Shown here: piece by piece, positions 33,190 through 44,100 of the stretch
Layout: the number at the start of each line of letters is the position of its first letter
Position numbering within the stretch: position 1 is the stretch's first letter
Assembly: GCA_036936605.1 (NCBI GenBank)
Contig: JAUPFV010000003.1
Span: 101,193,278-101,257,277 of the forward strand
Direction of reading: 5' to 3'
From: Limnanthes douglasii subsp. nivea
Lineage: Eukaryota > Streptophyta > Magnoliopsida > Brassicales > Limnanthaceae
Length of the DNA stretch: 64,000 nucleotides
Notes under the pieces: generated by a model
What the model was told of the DNA's origin: nothing
What the model saw: the letters and a program-made list of their open reading frames with translations, nothing else
The model's database searches: none
Position numbers and translations under genes: made by a program

Positions 33190-36100
33190 TTCCCTCCGGG
33201 ATAGAAAAGATTCGCCCTCGAATCTGACTTATCTCTCCTGCGTCAAGACCAAGGTGCTCCAACCATAGTGAACTTCGCAGGCTAGAAGAAAACTTTCCAG
33301 TTTTCCATGGCGCTCCATTCATAGTTGATTCGAGGAATTCTTTGTCTTCGATAACGACACCAATCTCCGAGTCTCTTGAGCCGAGCAAACTCCTATCGTT
33401 TATATTAGACGATCCGATCAACGCAATCCGATCAGCTATGATTATTACTTTGCTAAGCACAGAAACCTGACTTGTAGCCATATAAACAGCTTGGGATACC
33501 GTCTCAAACACGGGATCACCAGCTTGCAAACTCTTACCAATCAGCCTGCCCATCAATACCTTCCTCGATCCTAGCGTTGCTACGTCATCATCTCCAGGGA
33601 AGACACTAACTATTTTAACAATTTCTTCTATACCCACATCCTCCGCACCGTCTAACAGTTCCAAAAGTTGTTTGACGTACTTAGACAAAACGCTTTGCAT
33701 TTCCGTCGGGGTGGCCACTACTTTCTCACTTACCAGGATTTGCTGGCAGATAAGTATGCTTGTAGATATCACAATTATTTTCTGGATGTCAGCCTGAACA
33801 CCCCTTAACCTAGAAAAGTTGAGTCGAAACGTTTCTGGCAGAATTTCTGGTGTAAGACCAGATAACCCGCTCACTAACTTCAACAAGCCAAGTCTCACCA
33901 ACATATCAATTTTGTCACCCTTGCATTCTGTCTGTTCATCACCTGTGGAATTTGTAGCTGCCGGGGAGGAAGCAGGTGTTTGGTTCACATCAGTTCTGAC
34001 CATAAAAGTACCACCAGTTTTTAGTGATGCGGAAGGTACAAGATCTTGCGAGAAACTCCCATTCCTTGGCAAAGCTGACATCAAACTTTTGTGTTTTTTC
34101 CACTCCTGTTCCTTGGAGTTAGATTCAGATGATAACCACCTCATTGTCGTTGGCAAAGATGTAATAGCTTCAGAGGGAGATCCATAACGGTTGGCGAAAG
34201 CTTTCCTTAAGTAATCATAACCAGCTGGCCCTTTCAACAAAGGCTCCAAACAGTTTATCCGAGCTTTGCTAATCTCACGCTTAAGATCCTGAATTTGCTC
34301 CAAGACAAAACGCAACCCCTTAATCATTACTATGACATGTGTATTATGTGACTCGTCTCCAGTTTGACGTGTTTCAGCTAATGTCTTCAATATGGTCTGG
34401 TGATTAGCTTTCATTATATCATCACTTGCAGGAGCAGAAAGTTTCTGCAGAGTCACTAGTGCGAATTCTAGCATCTGTTTGAGAGAATTATCATCCATCT
34501 TACCAGAACTTAACAACTGACAAAGAATTTCCAGATCTATAGCTTCAGCTATCTCTGCTCTCCAGCTCTGAGGTGCCATCTCACAAAGTTCATTAACGAC
34601 AACATTTTGAGTATAGACAGGAATCTGCACAACTTCCGCTCTCTTCCATCCTAGAGAATTGTAGACAAGAACAACCACGCTTTTATTACTGGACAACTCA
34701 GCTTCGGATGAAGGACAGTAACTTATGTTAAGCAAAGGACACTGCAAAAAGTTAGTGCCTGGGTTTGCTGGTTGAACACTTGATATTGATTCCGACAAGA
34801 AAGCAAGTGAAGATGCGACCAACTTCTCGGCCTGAAGATAACCAATTGATAGTCGCAGTGCATAGTCAGCAGCGACGTGCTGTCTCTGAGTACCACTAAC
34901 TGCATCATGGTGTTGAGCAATTGCCAAAGCATCAGCCAACGCGTTCGTGTTTGGTCCTGTATTACTCTTTCCCTTAAAGAACTCCAATTGCTTTGCCGCC
35001 ATGTAGTAGCCACTCAGCATTCTGACATAACCTTTAAAGGCCGGTCTGCTTGTAAAGTATCCTGTCCAGTATGCATTTGGTTTGTCTGCATACGGGAAAG
35101 AGTCATCTGTTTTGAGCGGCCATTTCTCGTTTGCGGCATATTTTGCATCAGTATAGATAGATGGAGTAGAATATAGAGCATTAACACGACCATCCTGAAT
35201 GACATAATGGATGAACTTGTCCATTTGTCTAAACCACGAATTTGCATATTGATAACGGAAGTCTGTTCCCATACACCACATAATATGGTTTGTCCTGGTC
35301 ACATTAGCCTGTGCCATAGCAGCAGCTACAAAGTCATTGACTCGCTCTTGGACGTTATAATCAAACAAGAGAACATCGTCCTGAATAGGAGGAGAGGCAT
35401 CGTTTATTTCAAATGTGAAACCATCAGGAGGGTCATAATGCCTTGGAAACACGCCAGTGAATATCTGTGAGGATGAACCAAGGGACTTGGAACCTCGCCA
35501 TATAACCTCAAGTGTCTTCTCCCTCAGTCGCTTTGCACGGTCTTGGTAATCAATTCGAGCAAAATAGAGAGAATCGAATCCTAACTCTGCTCCAAATAAG
35601 TAAGCCTGCACTGCAGAATGTCCAAAGGGATCAATTTGCCAACCAACTCTTGGAATTTGACCAAATTCTTGCTTGATAAACCAATGCCCTAGAGTTGTTT
35701 GATCAATTAAATCAATGTAATGTGGGGTCGCCTCATCATGCATATACATACCACCATTTATGAACTCAAGTTGACCCGAATTGACAAGCTCCTTGACTTT
35801 AACTTTCACTGAATCTTTCTGCTGTCTCCACCATCTTTGAAAGAAGGCCTTTGGTGATCCAGCAGCGTCGACATTATCAGGTAAACTTTTGTGTCCAATA
35901 TCTTCCACAAGTTTAGTAGAAGCTGTTGTATCGTTCAAATCTTCCATCTTTACACCGGCATTCTCAACCTGTGGAGCAGCCAAACTTGAAATTCCATCCG
36001 GGAGATTTTGATTTAAAGCTTCCTCTGCAGATGATAGTTTAGGTTTTCCGAGCACTGGTGTATTGTCATCAGTAGCCAGAAGACTTGGAGTTGCAAGTGG

Positions 36101-37174
36101 AGACTCGTAGGCTGGTGACGAAGCTTCAGGAGGTCTGGATGGCGGCAAGAACAGTGTTGAATAATCTCCAAAATTATCCGCTGTCGTTGAAAATTTCGAT
36201 TCCAATTTTTTGTCTTTTTTATTGGACCAAAATTTTTGTTTCAAAGATTTTAATTTTTTAATCTTAATTTTTGATTTTCGTCTAGGATTAGAGAAAGAAT
36301 TATTGTTTACCTTGTCGAAAGAAGATGCGGTTTTTGCTGGTGTTATCCAAATATCAGCGTATACAGTAGAAATCGGATCGTCTTCTTCCTCATCCCCGTT
36401 TACATCATAAATCGGATCTCCTAATTCCGACCAAGTTTCATCAGAAATTTCACCTTCGTTGTCAGCCTCATACTCAGCAAAAAGTGGATGTTTGAGTATC
36501 GGCGACTCCTCCATGTCACCATCCAAGTCAGGAATGTTGACCTTCTGGGTCCGGCGAGCCAACTGGTGCGGCGACTCGGTCACATCTGTGCGAGCCAGCA
36601 GCTGATAAAATTCTTCGGTATATTCATCAACAGATCGGGGCCCCTGACGAAGATTCTGCAGTCGCTGGTAGAGTTCCCGCTCGAAGTTGTAGGGAAGGAA
36701 AGCCTTGCGGATTTTTCTTTTGAATTTTTCCCAACTCTGGACTTTATCCTTGCCTGCACGCGCGCGGTTCTGCTTTACCTGCTGCCACCAAGCATGTGCC
36801 CTACCGCGTAGGTGGATGGCGACCAATGCAACTCTTCTCTCCTCCGGGACCTTCTTGAAGTCTAGGACTTCCTCAATCTGTGATAGCCAGTCGATAAGTG
36901 CCTCCGCCTTAAGGCTGCCATCGAAATCCGGGACGTCTATCTTGAACCCAAGCTCCCAGCGGCGTGGGTTAGAAGTAGGCTGGTCGCTCCCCTCCCCAAA
37001 AGGGTTAACCATACCTTCACCCTCCGTGCTTTGTTGCTTGGCGGTAAGAACAGCCATCTGCCGGGTCAGATCGGCTACCTGACGGCGTAGGTCAGCATCT
37101 TCACGCTCATCTGCATCACTTGTATCTCGGTACACTCTAGCGCCACCGCGACCGCTGGTTCTTGCTCGTACCAT
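33158..37174 (-). CDS. Chimeric Gag / alpha-mannosidase / TCP11 / phospholipase D ORF
   Basis: 1,338 codons without a stop; the ATG at 37,174 is 16 nt after the primer site. Residues 1-208: gypsy-type Gag ([27 protein letters not shown]), cut before the zinc knuckle. Residues 209-440: acidic and Ser/Pro/Lys-rich, origin unknown. Residues 441-861: GH38 alpha-mannosidase, including the nucleophile region [20 protein letters not shown] (Asp 515) and [14 protein letters not shown], but lacking the N-terminal zinc-binding part and C-terminal domains. Residues 862-1236: C-terminal TCP11-like region ([15 protein letters not shown] to [14 protein letters not shown]). Residues 1237-1320: second catalytic region of a phospholipase D of the zeta type ([20 protein letters not shown]); its HKD motif is broken ([11 protein letters not shown], His and Asp replaced). 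The tail comes from the LTR. The junctions are in frame and intron-free, so capture through spliced RNA is likely. None of the enzyme parts should be active. Confidence 0.9.
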   Translation of the reverse strand: MVRARTSGRGGARVYRDTSDADEREDADLRRQVADLTRQMAVLTAKQQSTEGEGMVNPFGEGSDQPTSNPRRWELGFKIDVPDFDGSLKAEALIDWLSQIEEVLDFKKVPEERRVALVAIHLRGRAHAWWQQVKQNRARAGKDKVQSWEKFKRKIRKAFLPYNFERELYQRLQNLRQGPRSVDEYTEEFYQLLARTDVTESPHQLARRTQKVNIPDLDGDMEESPILKHPLFAEYEADNEGEISDETWSELGDPIYDVNGDEEEDDPISTVYADIWITPAKTASSFDKVNNNSFSNPRRKSKIKIKKLKSLKQKFWSNKKDKKLESKFSTTADNFGDYSTLFLPPSRPPEASSPAYESPLATPSLLATDDNTPVLGKPKLSSAEEALNQNLPDGISSLAAPQVENAGVKMEDLNDTTASTKLVEDIGHKSLPDNVDAAGSPKAFFQRWWRQQKDSVKVKVKELVNSGQLEFINGGMYMHDEATPHYIDLIDQTTLGHWFIKQEFGQIPRVGWQIDPFGHSAVQAYLFGAELGFDSLYFARIDYQDRAKRLREKTLEVIWRGSKSLGSSSQIFTGVFPRHYDPPDGFTFEINDASPPIQDDVLLFDYNVQERVNDFVAAAMAQANVTRTNHIMWCMGTDFRYQYANSWFRQMDKFIHYVIQDGRVNALYSTPSIYTDAKYAANEKWPLKTDDSFPYADKPNAYWTGYFTSRPAFKGYVRMLSGYYMAAKQLEFFKGKSNTGPNTNALADALAIAQHHDAVSGTQRQHVAADYALRLSIGYLQAEKLVASSLAFLSESISSVQPANPGTNFLQCPLLNISYCPSSEAELSSNKSVVVLVYNSLGWKRAEVVQIPVYTQNVVVNELCEMAPQSWRAEIAEAIDLEILCQLLSSGKMDDNSLKQMLEFALVTLQKLSAPASDDIMKANHQTILKTLAETRQTGDESHNTHVIVMIKGLRFVLEQIQDLKREISKARINCLEPLLKGPAGYDYLRKAFANRYGSPSEAITSLPTTMRWLSSESNSKEQEWKKHKSLMSALPRNGSFSQDLVPSASLKTGGTFMVRTDVNQTPASSPAATNSTGDEQTECKGDKIDMLVRLGLLKLVSGLSGLTPEILPETFRLNFSRLRGVQADIQKIIVISTSILICQQILVSEKVVATPTEMQSVLSKYVKQLLELLDGAEDVGIEEIVKIVSVFPGDDDVATLGSRKVLMGRLIGKSLQAGDPVFETVSQAVYMATSQVSVLSKVIIIADRIALIGSSNINDRSLLGSRDSEIGVVIEDKEFLESTMNGAPWKTGKFSSSLRSSLWLEHLGLDAGEISQIRGRIFSIPEGMMQTVSEVCG

Positions 37175-37190
37175 CGCGCAGGACTGCCTG

Positions 37191-37202
37191 TGTCTGATAC
37201 CA
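37191..37202 (-). promoter_or_regulatory. Primer-binding site, tRNA-iMet type
   Basis: Minus strand TGGTATCAGACA, two bases inside the 5' LTR. It agrees with the initiator tRNA-Met complement in the first ten bases. Confidence 0.85.
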
Positions 37203-37204
37203 AA

Positions 37205-37581
37205 TGAAAGAGTGAAACGTAGCAGAAGCTTAAAAGAGGGATAAAACCCTAATTTTGTTTTTTTATTTAATCAAAATAGTCTGACGACAAAATAAGGTAT
37301 AGGATGCTTTATATAGCATCTATCCAAAACCCTAATATCAAATAAAGAAAATTACATAAATGTCTAGAAACTAAAATAAATAAATAAAATAACGTCTAAA
37401 TATGAAAACTGATTTTCGAAGGCTTTAGAGGTCGAATTTGGGTATTAAACTTTGTGACAAGTCACAGTTTTGAAATCTTACGGTCTCGTCGAAATCTTCG
37501 ATTTGAGTACCTATTTCACCTAATTCCGATACCTGACCAAGAAACCAGTTTATCCGCAAACTTCGCTAACTGTCTGCATCA
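37205..37581 (-). repeat. 5' LTR of the gene-capturing element
   Basis: 377 bp, minus strand reading TGATGCAGAC...CTCTTTCA. TATATAAAG is at 37,315-37,307 on the minus strand, about 135 bp before the ORF start, so it can drive the chimeric ORF. Confidence 0.95.
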
Positions 37582-39134
37582 GAGAAGCTAAGCGAAGCAC
37601 GACAGAAATGGAGTACTTATGATCAAGAGTTCTATGCGGTATTTTGAGCTCTTCGACAATGGGAGCATTATCTGATTTAGCGAGAGTTTATTCTGTTCAC
37701 TGACCACCAAGCTCTGAAGTTTCTTCACAGCCAGAAAGTGATAAATAAAATGCATGCTCGTTGGGTAAGTTTTCTGCAAAAATTTCCTTTCATTATTCAG
37801 CATAAGTCCGGAGCTCTTAACAAGGTAGCTGATGCTTTGAGTAGAAGGGCTTCCTTGCTAACTACCTTAGCACATGAGATTGTGGGTTTCGAATTTTTGA
37901 AAGAGTTATATGAAAGTGATGCTGAATTCAAGGAATTATGGGATAAGTGCAACGGTAAGCCTCCTTCTGCAGACTTCCATATTCGCGATGGCTATCTTTT
38001 TAAAGGAGACAGACTGTGCATTCCTTGCTCATCGTTACGAGAGAAGCTGATCCGAGAATTGCACAGTGATGGTCTTAGTGGTCATTTGGGACGGGATAAG
38101 ACAATTACAAGCTTGGAGGAAAGGTATTATTGGTCGCACCTTAGGAAAGACGCTGGAGCTATTGTTCGGAGGTGTTTTGTTTGTCAGGTTTCTAAGGGAC
38201 AATCTCAGAACACAGGTCTTTACATGCCGTTATCTGTTCCTGAAGATATCTGGCAGGACCTATCTATGGATTTTGTGTTGGGGTTGCCGAGGACGCAACG
38301 AGGTGTGGATTCCGTGTTTGTTGTTGTCGACAGGTTTTCCAAAATGACACACTTCATTGCTTGCAGAAAGACCGCAGATGCAACCAACATAGCCAAATTG
38401 TTTTTTCGGGAAGTTGTACGTCTCCATGGGATTCCGAAGTCAATAGTTTCCGATAGGGATACCAAGTTTCTCAGTCACTTCTGGATTACATCATGGAGAA
38501 TGTTTGGAACAAGTTTAAAACGAAGCTCTACAGCTCATCCCCAGAGTGATGGGCAAACCGAAGTCACAAACAGGACGCTAGGTAACATGATTAGAAGTAT
38601 ATGTGGTGATAAACCGAAACAATGGGATTTAGCTCTACCGCAGGTCGAGTTCTCTTACAATAGTTCTGTACATTCCGCAACAGGGAAATCACCATTTACG
38701 TTGGTATATACCTCTGTCCCGAAGCATGTAGTTGATTTAGTTCCACTACCGAAAGCTCCTGGAGTTAGTGCATCAGCTGAAGCTATGGCTAAAGACATTT
38801 TGGACACTAAAGAAGCAGTCCGAGCTAGATTGGAAGCAACTGAGCAAAAAACAAAAGGGCAGCAGATAAAAAACGGAGGCTCAAGGTTTTCAACGAAGGT
38901 GATGAAGTAATGGTGTTTCTCAAGAAAGAAAGGTTTCCAGTCGGTACTTATCGTAACCTTCAGCCTCGCAAGTATGGTCCATTCAAGATTTTACGAAATC
39001 TTAATGACAATGCTTATGTGGTGGATATACCAGACGACATGAGCATCTCTCATACGTTCAATGTAGCGGACATCTATGAGTATCATTCCGATGGTGTTCT
39101 TTATCCAGATTATAACTCGGGGACGAGTTCTTAG
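37582..39134 (+). pseudogene. RNase H end and integrase of the outer gypsy element
   Basis: Continues the outer polyprotein from EKLSEARQKWSTYDQEFYAV (stops near 37,641 and 37,671). The open part 37,738-38,910 starts with the RNase H end [12 protein letters not shown] and KVADALSRR. It then has the integrase H2C2 finger (H...H, CFVCQ), and the DDE core with Asp in MDFVLGLP, Asp in SDRDTKF and Glu in [10 protein letters not shown] +1 frameshift near 38,850 moves the C-terminal region ([35 protein letters not shown]) to 38,910-39,134. It ends 15 bp before the purine-rich tract and 3' LTR. No chromodomain is seen. Confidence 0.85.
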
Positions 39135-39148
39135 AAGGTGGAGGAGAC

Positions 39149-39530
39149 TGATGCAGGAGACGGTTACAATACCTAATCTATTCTAGCTTGCAAGTTATTT
39201 TTAGATATTTCTTTTTGTAGTGTTTTCCTTTTCTAGTTAAGATTCTAGTAATTTTCCTTATTTCGATTCTAGTAATTTTCCTTATTTCTAGGAACTTCCT
39301 ATTTTATGCTTTAGGGTTTCTCTATATGCTTTAGGGTTTCTCTATATAAAGAACCTTAGGTGCTATGTTTTAAGGCACTTTTTCATCATCGTTATTAATC
39401 AAAGTCTTCGAGTTTTCGAGATTTGTTTTCTGGTGGATTCCAGAGTTTTTTCTTCAAGTTTGACACCCGCGAACTTGAACCTTCAATTCTAAGACCAACG
39501 TTTGTTGTCTTAGTGCATCCGACTGCGTCA
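39149..39530 (+). repeat. 3' LTR of the outer Ty3/gypsy element
   Basis: 382 bp, about 98% like the 5' LTR. TATATAAA is at 39,343-39,350. It is preceded by the purine-rich AGAAGGTGGAGGAGAC and followed by the target duplication CCTAG. Confidence 0.95.
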
Positions 39531-39535
39531 CCTAG

Positions 39536-41100
39536 TTTGGAATTCTCATTTATATTTAGGTTACAATTGTAACAATCACAATAATTAAATAATAAGTTTT
39601 CGTTATATCACAGGTTCACTGCCATTAATAGGTTGTTTACTGCTCAAGTTTGTTCTCAAATCCTTTATATATTAAGGTTCTATCACAGTACATATAATAA
39701 CGCTTACCTGAGTCCTTTATCATGCTAGGGATCAGATAGATTACATGTCAAGCTCGGTAATAGCTTAAGTTCAGGTATGGTACAAATCTATCATATTTTA
39801 GTATCCATCACATTCTTTGTAAAATGAAATAAGGGAGGAAAAGAAACTAACCAAATGTAATTGTACTGTTATTTTGTATTATTTAAGTTACAGAGCTCGA
39901 ATATGTGGGCTATGAGTTTGACTGAATAAGTAGGCCTTATATTTTGAATTTGGCCAGGCCCTCATGTCTTGCATGGTGAGAGTTTGCCGAGATCGAGTTT
40001 GGAAAAATGAGTAGGTTTCAGATTTTCTAGGTGGACGAGCTCTCATGGCTTCGACTGAGAAGTTATTTTTTTGATCTAGGGCATTTGACTTGAGCTATTT
40101 ATACGATGTAGGTAACTCTTGTCCTTTGACGAACCTTGTTTTCTCTAGCTAAACTATCATGGCTCCGAAGAGTTAGTTTCATCCTATCCTATATTTGTCT
40201 CACTAAAAAACATTCGATGATGAAAACCTCACCTAAGGAAAAATACTCAATTTCCTGAAGGTAGCAGACTGCTAGGGTCCCTTATACATTTTTTTGAATA
40301 AAAAATACTTAATTGTTAATTTTACCTAAGGAGGTAGGTTGCGCAAGATTACTTTTAGTCAAAAATATAAATTAAAATTAGAAGAAGGTCATACCATCCT
40401 ATTAGGATATTTTTCGAGCTCGTGAGTGGGAGTTCATGAGGTAATCGTTGCCTTAATTGCGCAATATGCATATTTCTAAGGAATTGCAAAATATTTTCTT
40501 ATAATTTTTTTTTAAATTTTGAAATAACTCATTTTGTTAGGCCGATAATAGGATCGGTACACATCTGTTGTATAAATGATACTTGTTATTCATCTTGCTA
40601 ACAATTGTGTCTTGGGGATATATATATATATGTGCTTCATTGATGTTTGAAATAAGTCTTATAGCTTGAGAGTAATAATATGGCCGTCTCAAACCCATTG
40701 CATAAACGATACTTGTTGTTATGTTACCAATAATTGTTGATTGTATCATAATACATCATTTTTCTCATTTATTCAAACACTGCTTTTGCTCGTTTAATAC
40801 AATAACACTTTCGGATCGCTAAAATCAAGAATACTTTTTTGCTCGTTAGTTGTTGCAAGAATATTAGCTTGGACACCATCGGTAAACTTAGGATAGTCTC
40901 CCTACACATTATGTGTACATGTTGAGAAATACCACAAGTTTCCTAAGGATAATGTGAATAATTTCTTGTATGTTTTTAAGTGTTTTGACACAATGTAAAG
41001 TAATATTGTACCTCTTTTGGGGTGATCAAGCTTGAATGTAGAGGTTGATGCTCGAATCGGAAACTAGGTTCTAAGGTCGTGCATAGGTTATTTAGACTCG
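39536..41100. other. No supported gene
   Basis: Stop-rich on both strands, with a short TA run near 40,620. It may include the 3' untranslated region and LTR of the minus-strand Tat-like relic that follows, but I could not find borders. Confidence 0.35.
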
Positions 41101-44100
41101 TTCTTCACCAACACGTTTAGCACTTTGACGCATTCATCATACATCACAGTTGTACACCGGGCTCGGATGCCAACGATGCAATTAGATGTCAGGTATGAAA
41201 TCCATCCGATGTATTATAGGATCCTACCTAGTTTGGTCTTAGTTTCCCGAGGGCTTTATATTTTGTACGTGGGAATACTCATTTGGATAACTTGGTCACT
41301 TGTTTGGAATGCAAAAAAGTACATTTTAAATTCGTACCTATTGAATAGTAGCATTTGATTGTACTCCATTCAAAGGTGCGTTTAATTCACTTTTCCTCAA
41401 CAAGGTCTAGCTAGACGTTTTGACTGTCCTTGTTAGCTCACTTATCGTAATTTCTTGTACGAAAATAAGACATAAGGGTTTCTTCTGGCACCACAAACTC
41501 CATCTCATAGACTATGACAAAGGAAGTCTCCCCCATTCGGCTTCTTGGGGTAGTGTGGTATGGCCATGATATATGTTAGAGGAATTTTATCAAATTCCAC
41601 ACAACTTTCTCAAGGGTGTGGCATATGCCGATTATTTTACAAGAGATGGATAAATCTAGTTTAATCTATTAGACTCTAGAGAATTCCACGAGTTTCTCTA
41701 TGCAGAACTGCTTCATATTCCTTGAGGTGAAAATCTTAGGGACCTTGTACTTGCATTTTTTTAATTTGAAGACATAATCCTCACAAATGGCTTGGAATCC
41801 ATCCAATTAGAATATTAGTTAATTACGACAAAAATTAATTGTTTCTCCCCAGATGCCTTCGACAACCCCCACTATGTATAACCTCTATTTGTCAAATGGA
41901 ATAATTTTGGAGATCAGATCCATTGGTGCTGCTGGGTATGAATTGTGTTAAATTTATTTTAGTACATTTCACAAGGTCAAATGAGGGCTATAACATCCCA
42001 CATGGATCGTAGATCAATAGTCGCAAAATAGAAATATTTTATTGTGAATTTATTCCCATAGGGAACCTTCTTATCTTTGATGAAGTTCTTAAAGTACAAA
42101 GACGGATTCTTCCAAGCCTAAGTATAAAAAAAGGTCATGATCGGCCTTGCTGATAAAGAATGTTGTTAAATAAGAAGTAATAAGTGGGTTATGTGGCTTG
42201 TTGATTGAAGTTTTGTAAGTCAGCAACATCACTTGCATGAGGTAATCTCGCGTAAGAGTTTACCAATCATTGTGGTTCATTGATAAACATAGCCAAGAAG
42301 GTCGTGTCAAAGGTCTTAGACCTTGTCGGCTTGTTAATAGCTAATGATTCTTGAGTGATGACACACCATTCAGATTCATCACTTCTTGCAAAAATGAGTC
42401 AGTTATTTAGTTTTCAGCTCGTGGTACTTACTCGTAGTGCACTTGCTTGAGTTTTAAAGCCTCAACTCATAGTAATATGAGTAAAGGGCGAGTATATTCT
42501 TTTAGGTTTTAGTTTGTTATAGAGTATGATTGACTACAAGTTGAGATTCAGTTATAAGTCTTACCTTCCGTGCCATATAAATTTGATCGATGTAGAGCCC
42601 TGCTATGGCTGCTTCATATTTGGTCTTGTTGTTCGAGATGAGGAATCCAAATCGAAAGGATTGGTGAAAACAATCTCCTATAGAATAAATAAGTTGATAC
42701 CAATGCTGTAGCGTTTATTGTTTGAGCCTCCATCCATACAAAGTATCCATACTGAGTTATGTACTAGAGTTTAAAGGAGGAAGCCGTTTGACTTTGAATT
42801 AGGTGAGAAAATCCAATGGAGCGTGAGCTTTTATAGCAGTTTATATCTCAAACTTGATGTTAATATCTCATATCTCTACAAACCATCGCGTTAGCTTACC
42901 CGAGATGTCGGGCTTATGGAGGAAATTATTCAAAAGGAATTATATTCAGACTATAATGGTGAGGGTTTGAATATATAACCTTATTTTTCTCGTTGTCAAA
43001 ACTAGAGCTAGAGTGAGATTCTCCAGTTGTAGATACCAAGTTTTGACAGAGATGAAAGAGTTACACACATAGTAGATAGCTTAATAGATGGTTTCTTCTT
43101 ATTTGACCAAAACTGCACTTACATCATGGCCATATACTTTCATATATAGGTAAAAAACGTCATATGTATTCGGTTGCATGAGGAATTTGGGGAAAGTCGT
43201 GCTCTTTGATTTTTAGGAATGCCTCATTGTATTAAGATACCTAGTTAAACTAAATAACGAGCTTGAGTACTTTGAAGAATAAGGCACACTTGTCAGAGGA
43301 CCGGGAGGTGAACTGGTTGAGGGAATCATGTCGGCCGGTGAGGACTGGTACCTCTTTGATAGATCTTGATGACTTTATCCCCATTATAGTTTTTAATTGA
43401 GTTAGGTATGCCTTGACCTTTTTTTTTCTAACTCAGTAGCCCAAGAATCTTCTGGAGCAAACTCCTAACGTATAATTCTATAAATTAAATTTGAGAATAA
43501 ATACTCAGAGATTTATGAAGATACCTTTGAGGTCTGCAATGTGGTTTTGTTCATCTTGGCTAGTGACTAGCATACCATCAATATATATATCTGAATATTC
43601 CTCCATATTTGAGGGAATAAGGCTTTATTTAATAGATGTTTCTAGTGTGCACCTACATTGTTTTATACCGAAGGGCATTACCTTATAGAATTAGAAACCT
43701 CACTTGGTCATGACATCAGTATGCTCCTTATCGTTGAGATAGATGGAGATTTGATTTTATTTTGAATATGCATCCATGAAATATAATATCTTATTACCTG
43801 AAATAATATTCACGAGCTGGTCAACTCTCAGGACCGAGAATAGATCTTTTGAGTATGCTCGGTTGAGGTCACCGAAGTACTCACACATCCTCCATCCTCC
43901 ATTTTCCGTTTTTTACTTTTGATGATAACCAGATTTGTGGTCTAGAAAAGGTATAACGCTTCCCTAATATGGAAAATTTGGCTTAATTATTCAATCTCAA
44001 TCATGATTGCTTCAATATTCTCATGAGAGAACGTTATGTACCTTTGGTTAATTGGCTGACAACTAATACTAATTGATAGCTTTTTAAAAACTATCAGAAA

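Larger units (their letters stand above)
32813..37581 (-). mobile_element. Complete non-autonomous LTR retroelement with captured plant genes
   Basis: 4,769 bp. LTRs of 377 bp each at 32,813-33,189 and 37,205-37,581 read the same by eye throughout, with TG...CA ends. The 5-bp direct repeats GAGAA are at 32,808-32,812 and 37,582-37,586. On the minus strand the 5' LTR is the right one. A tRNA-iMet primer site follows two bases on, then one long ORF, then a short purine-rich GGAGGGAA before the 3' LTR. There is no protease, RT or integrase, so it must be moved by proteins of another element. The ORF carries Gag plus pieces of three host genes without introns. Identical LTRs imply a very recent insertion. 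The LTR start TGATGCAG is shared with the outer gypsy element. Confidence 0.95.
24814..39530 (+). mobile_element. Ty3/gypsy retrotransposon (chromovirus-like) with nested insertions
   Basis: Two LTRs (24814-25196 and 39149-39530), both starting TGATGCAGGAGACGG and ending GACTGCGTCA, flanked by the 5-bp duplication CCTAG (24,809-24,813 and 39,531-39,535). A tRNA-iMet primer site follows the 5' LTR and a purine-rich tract precedes the 3' LTR. By eye the LTRs differ at about seven bases and one indel. The internal region encodes gag, CCHC finger, protease, RT, RNase H and integrase in the gypsy order with a few stops. It is split at about 28,085 and resumes at about 37,582, with roughly 17 codons of RNase H missing between. 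The integrase tail (RFPVGTY...[14 protein letters not shown]) lacks a chromodomain; a CRM-like lineage is possible but not certain. Confidence 0.9.

Noticed and set aside
33819..36811. Plus-strand ORFs inside the chimeric retroelement
   Set aside because: Antisense shadows of the 1,338-codon minus-strand ORF, with no domain of their own.
32813..37581. Possibility that the mannosidase, TCP11 and PLD parts form a normal host gene
   Set aside because: They sit between identical LTRs behind a primer site and a Gag, lack introns and miss essential parts, so they are captured fragments.
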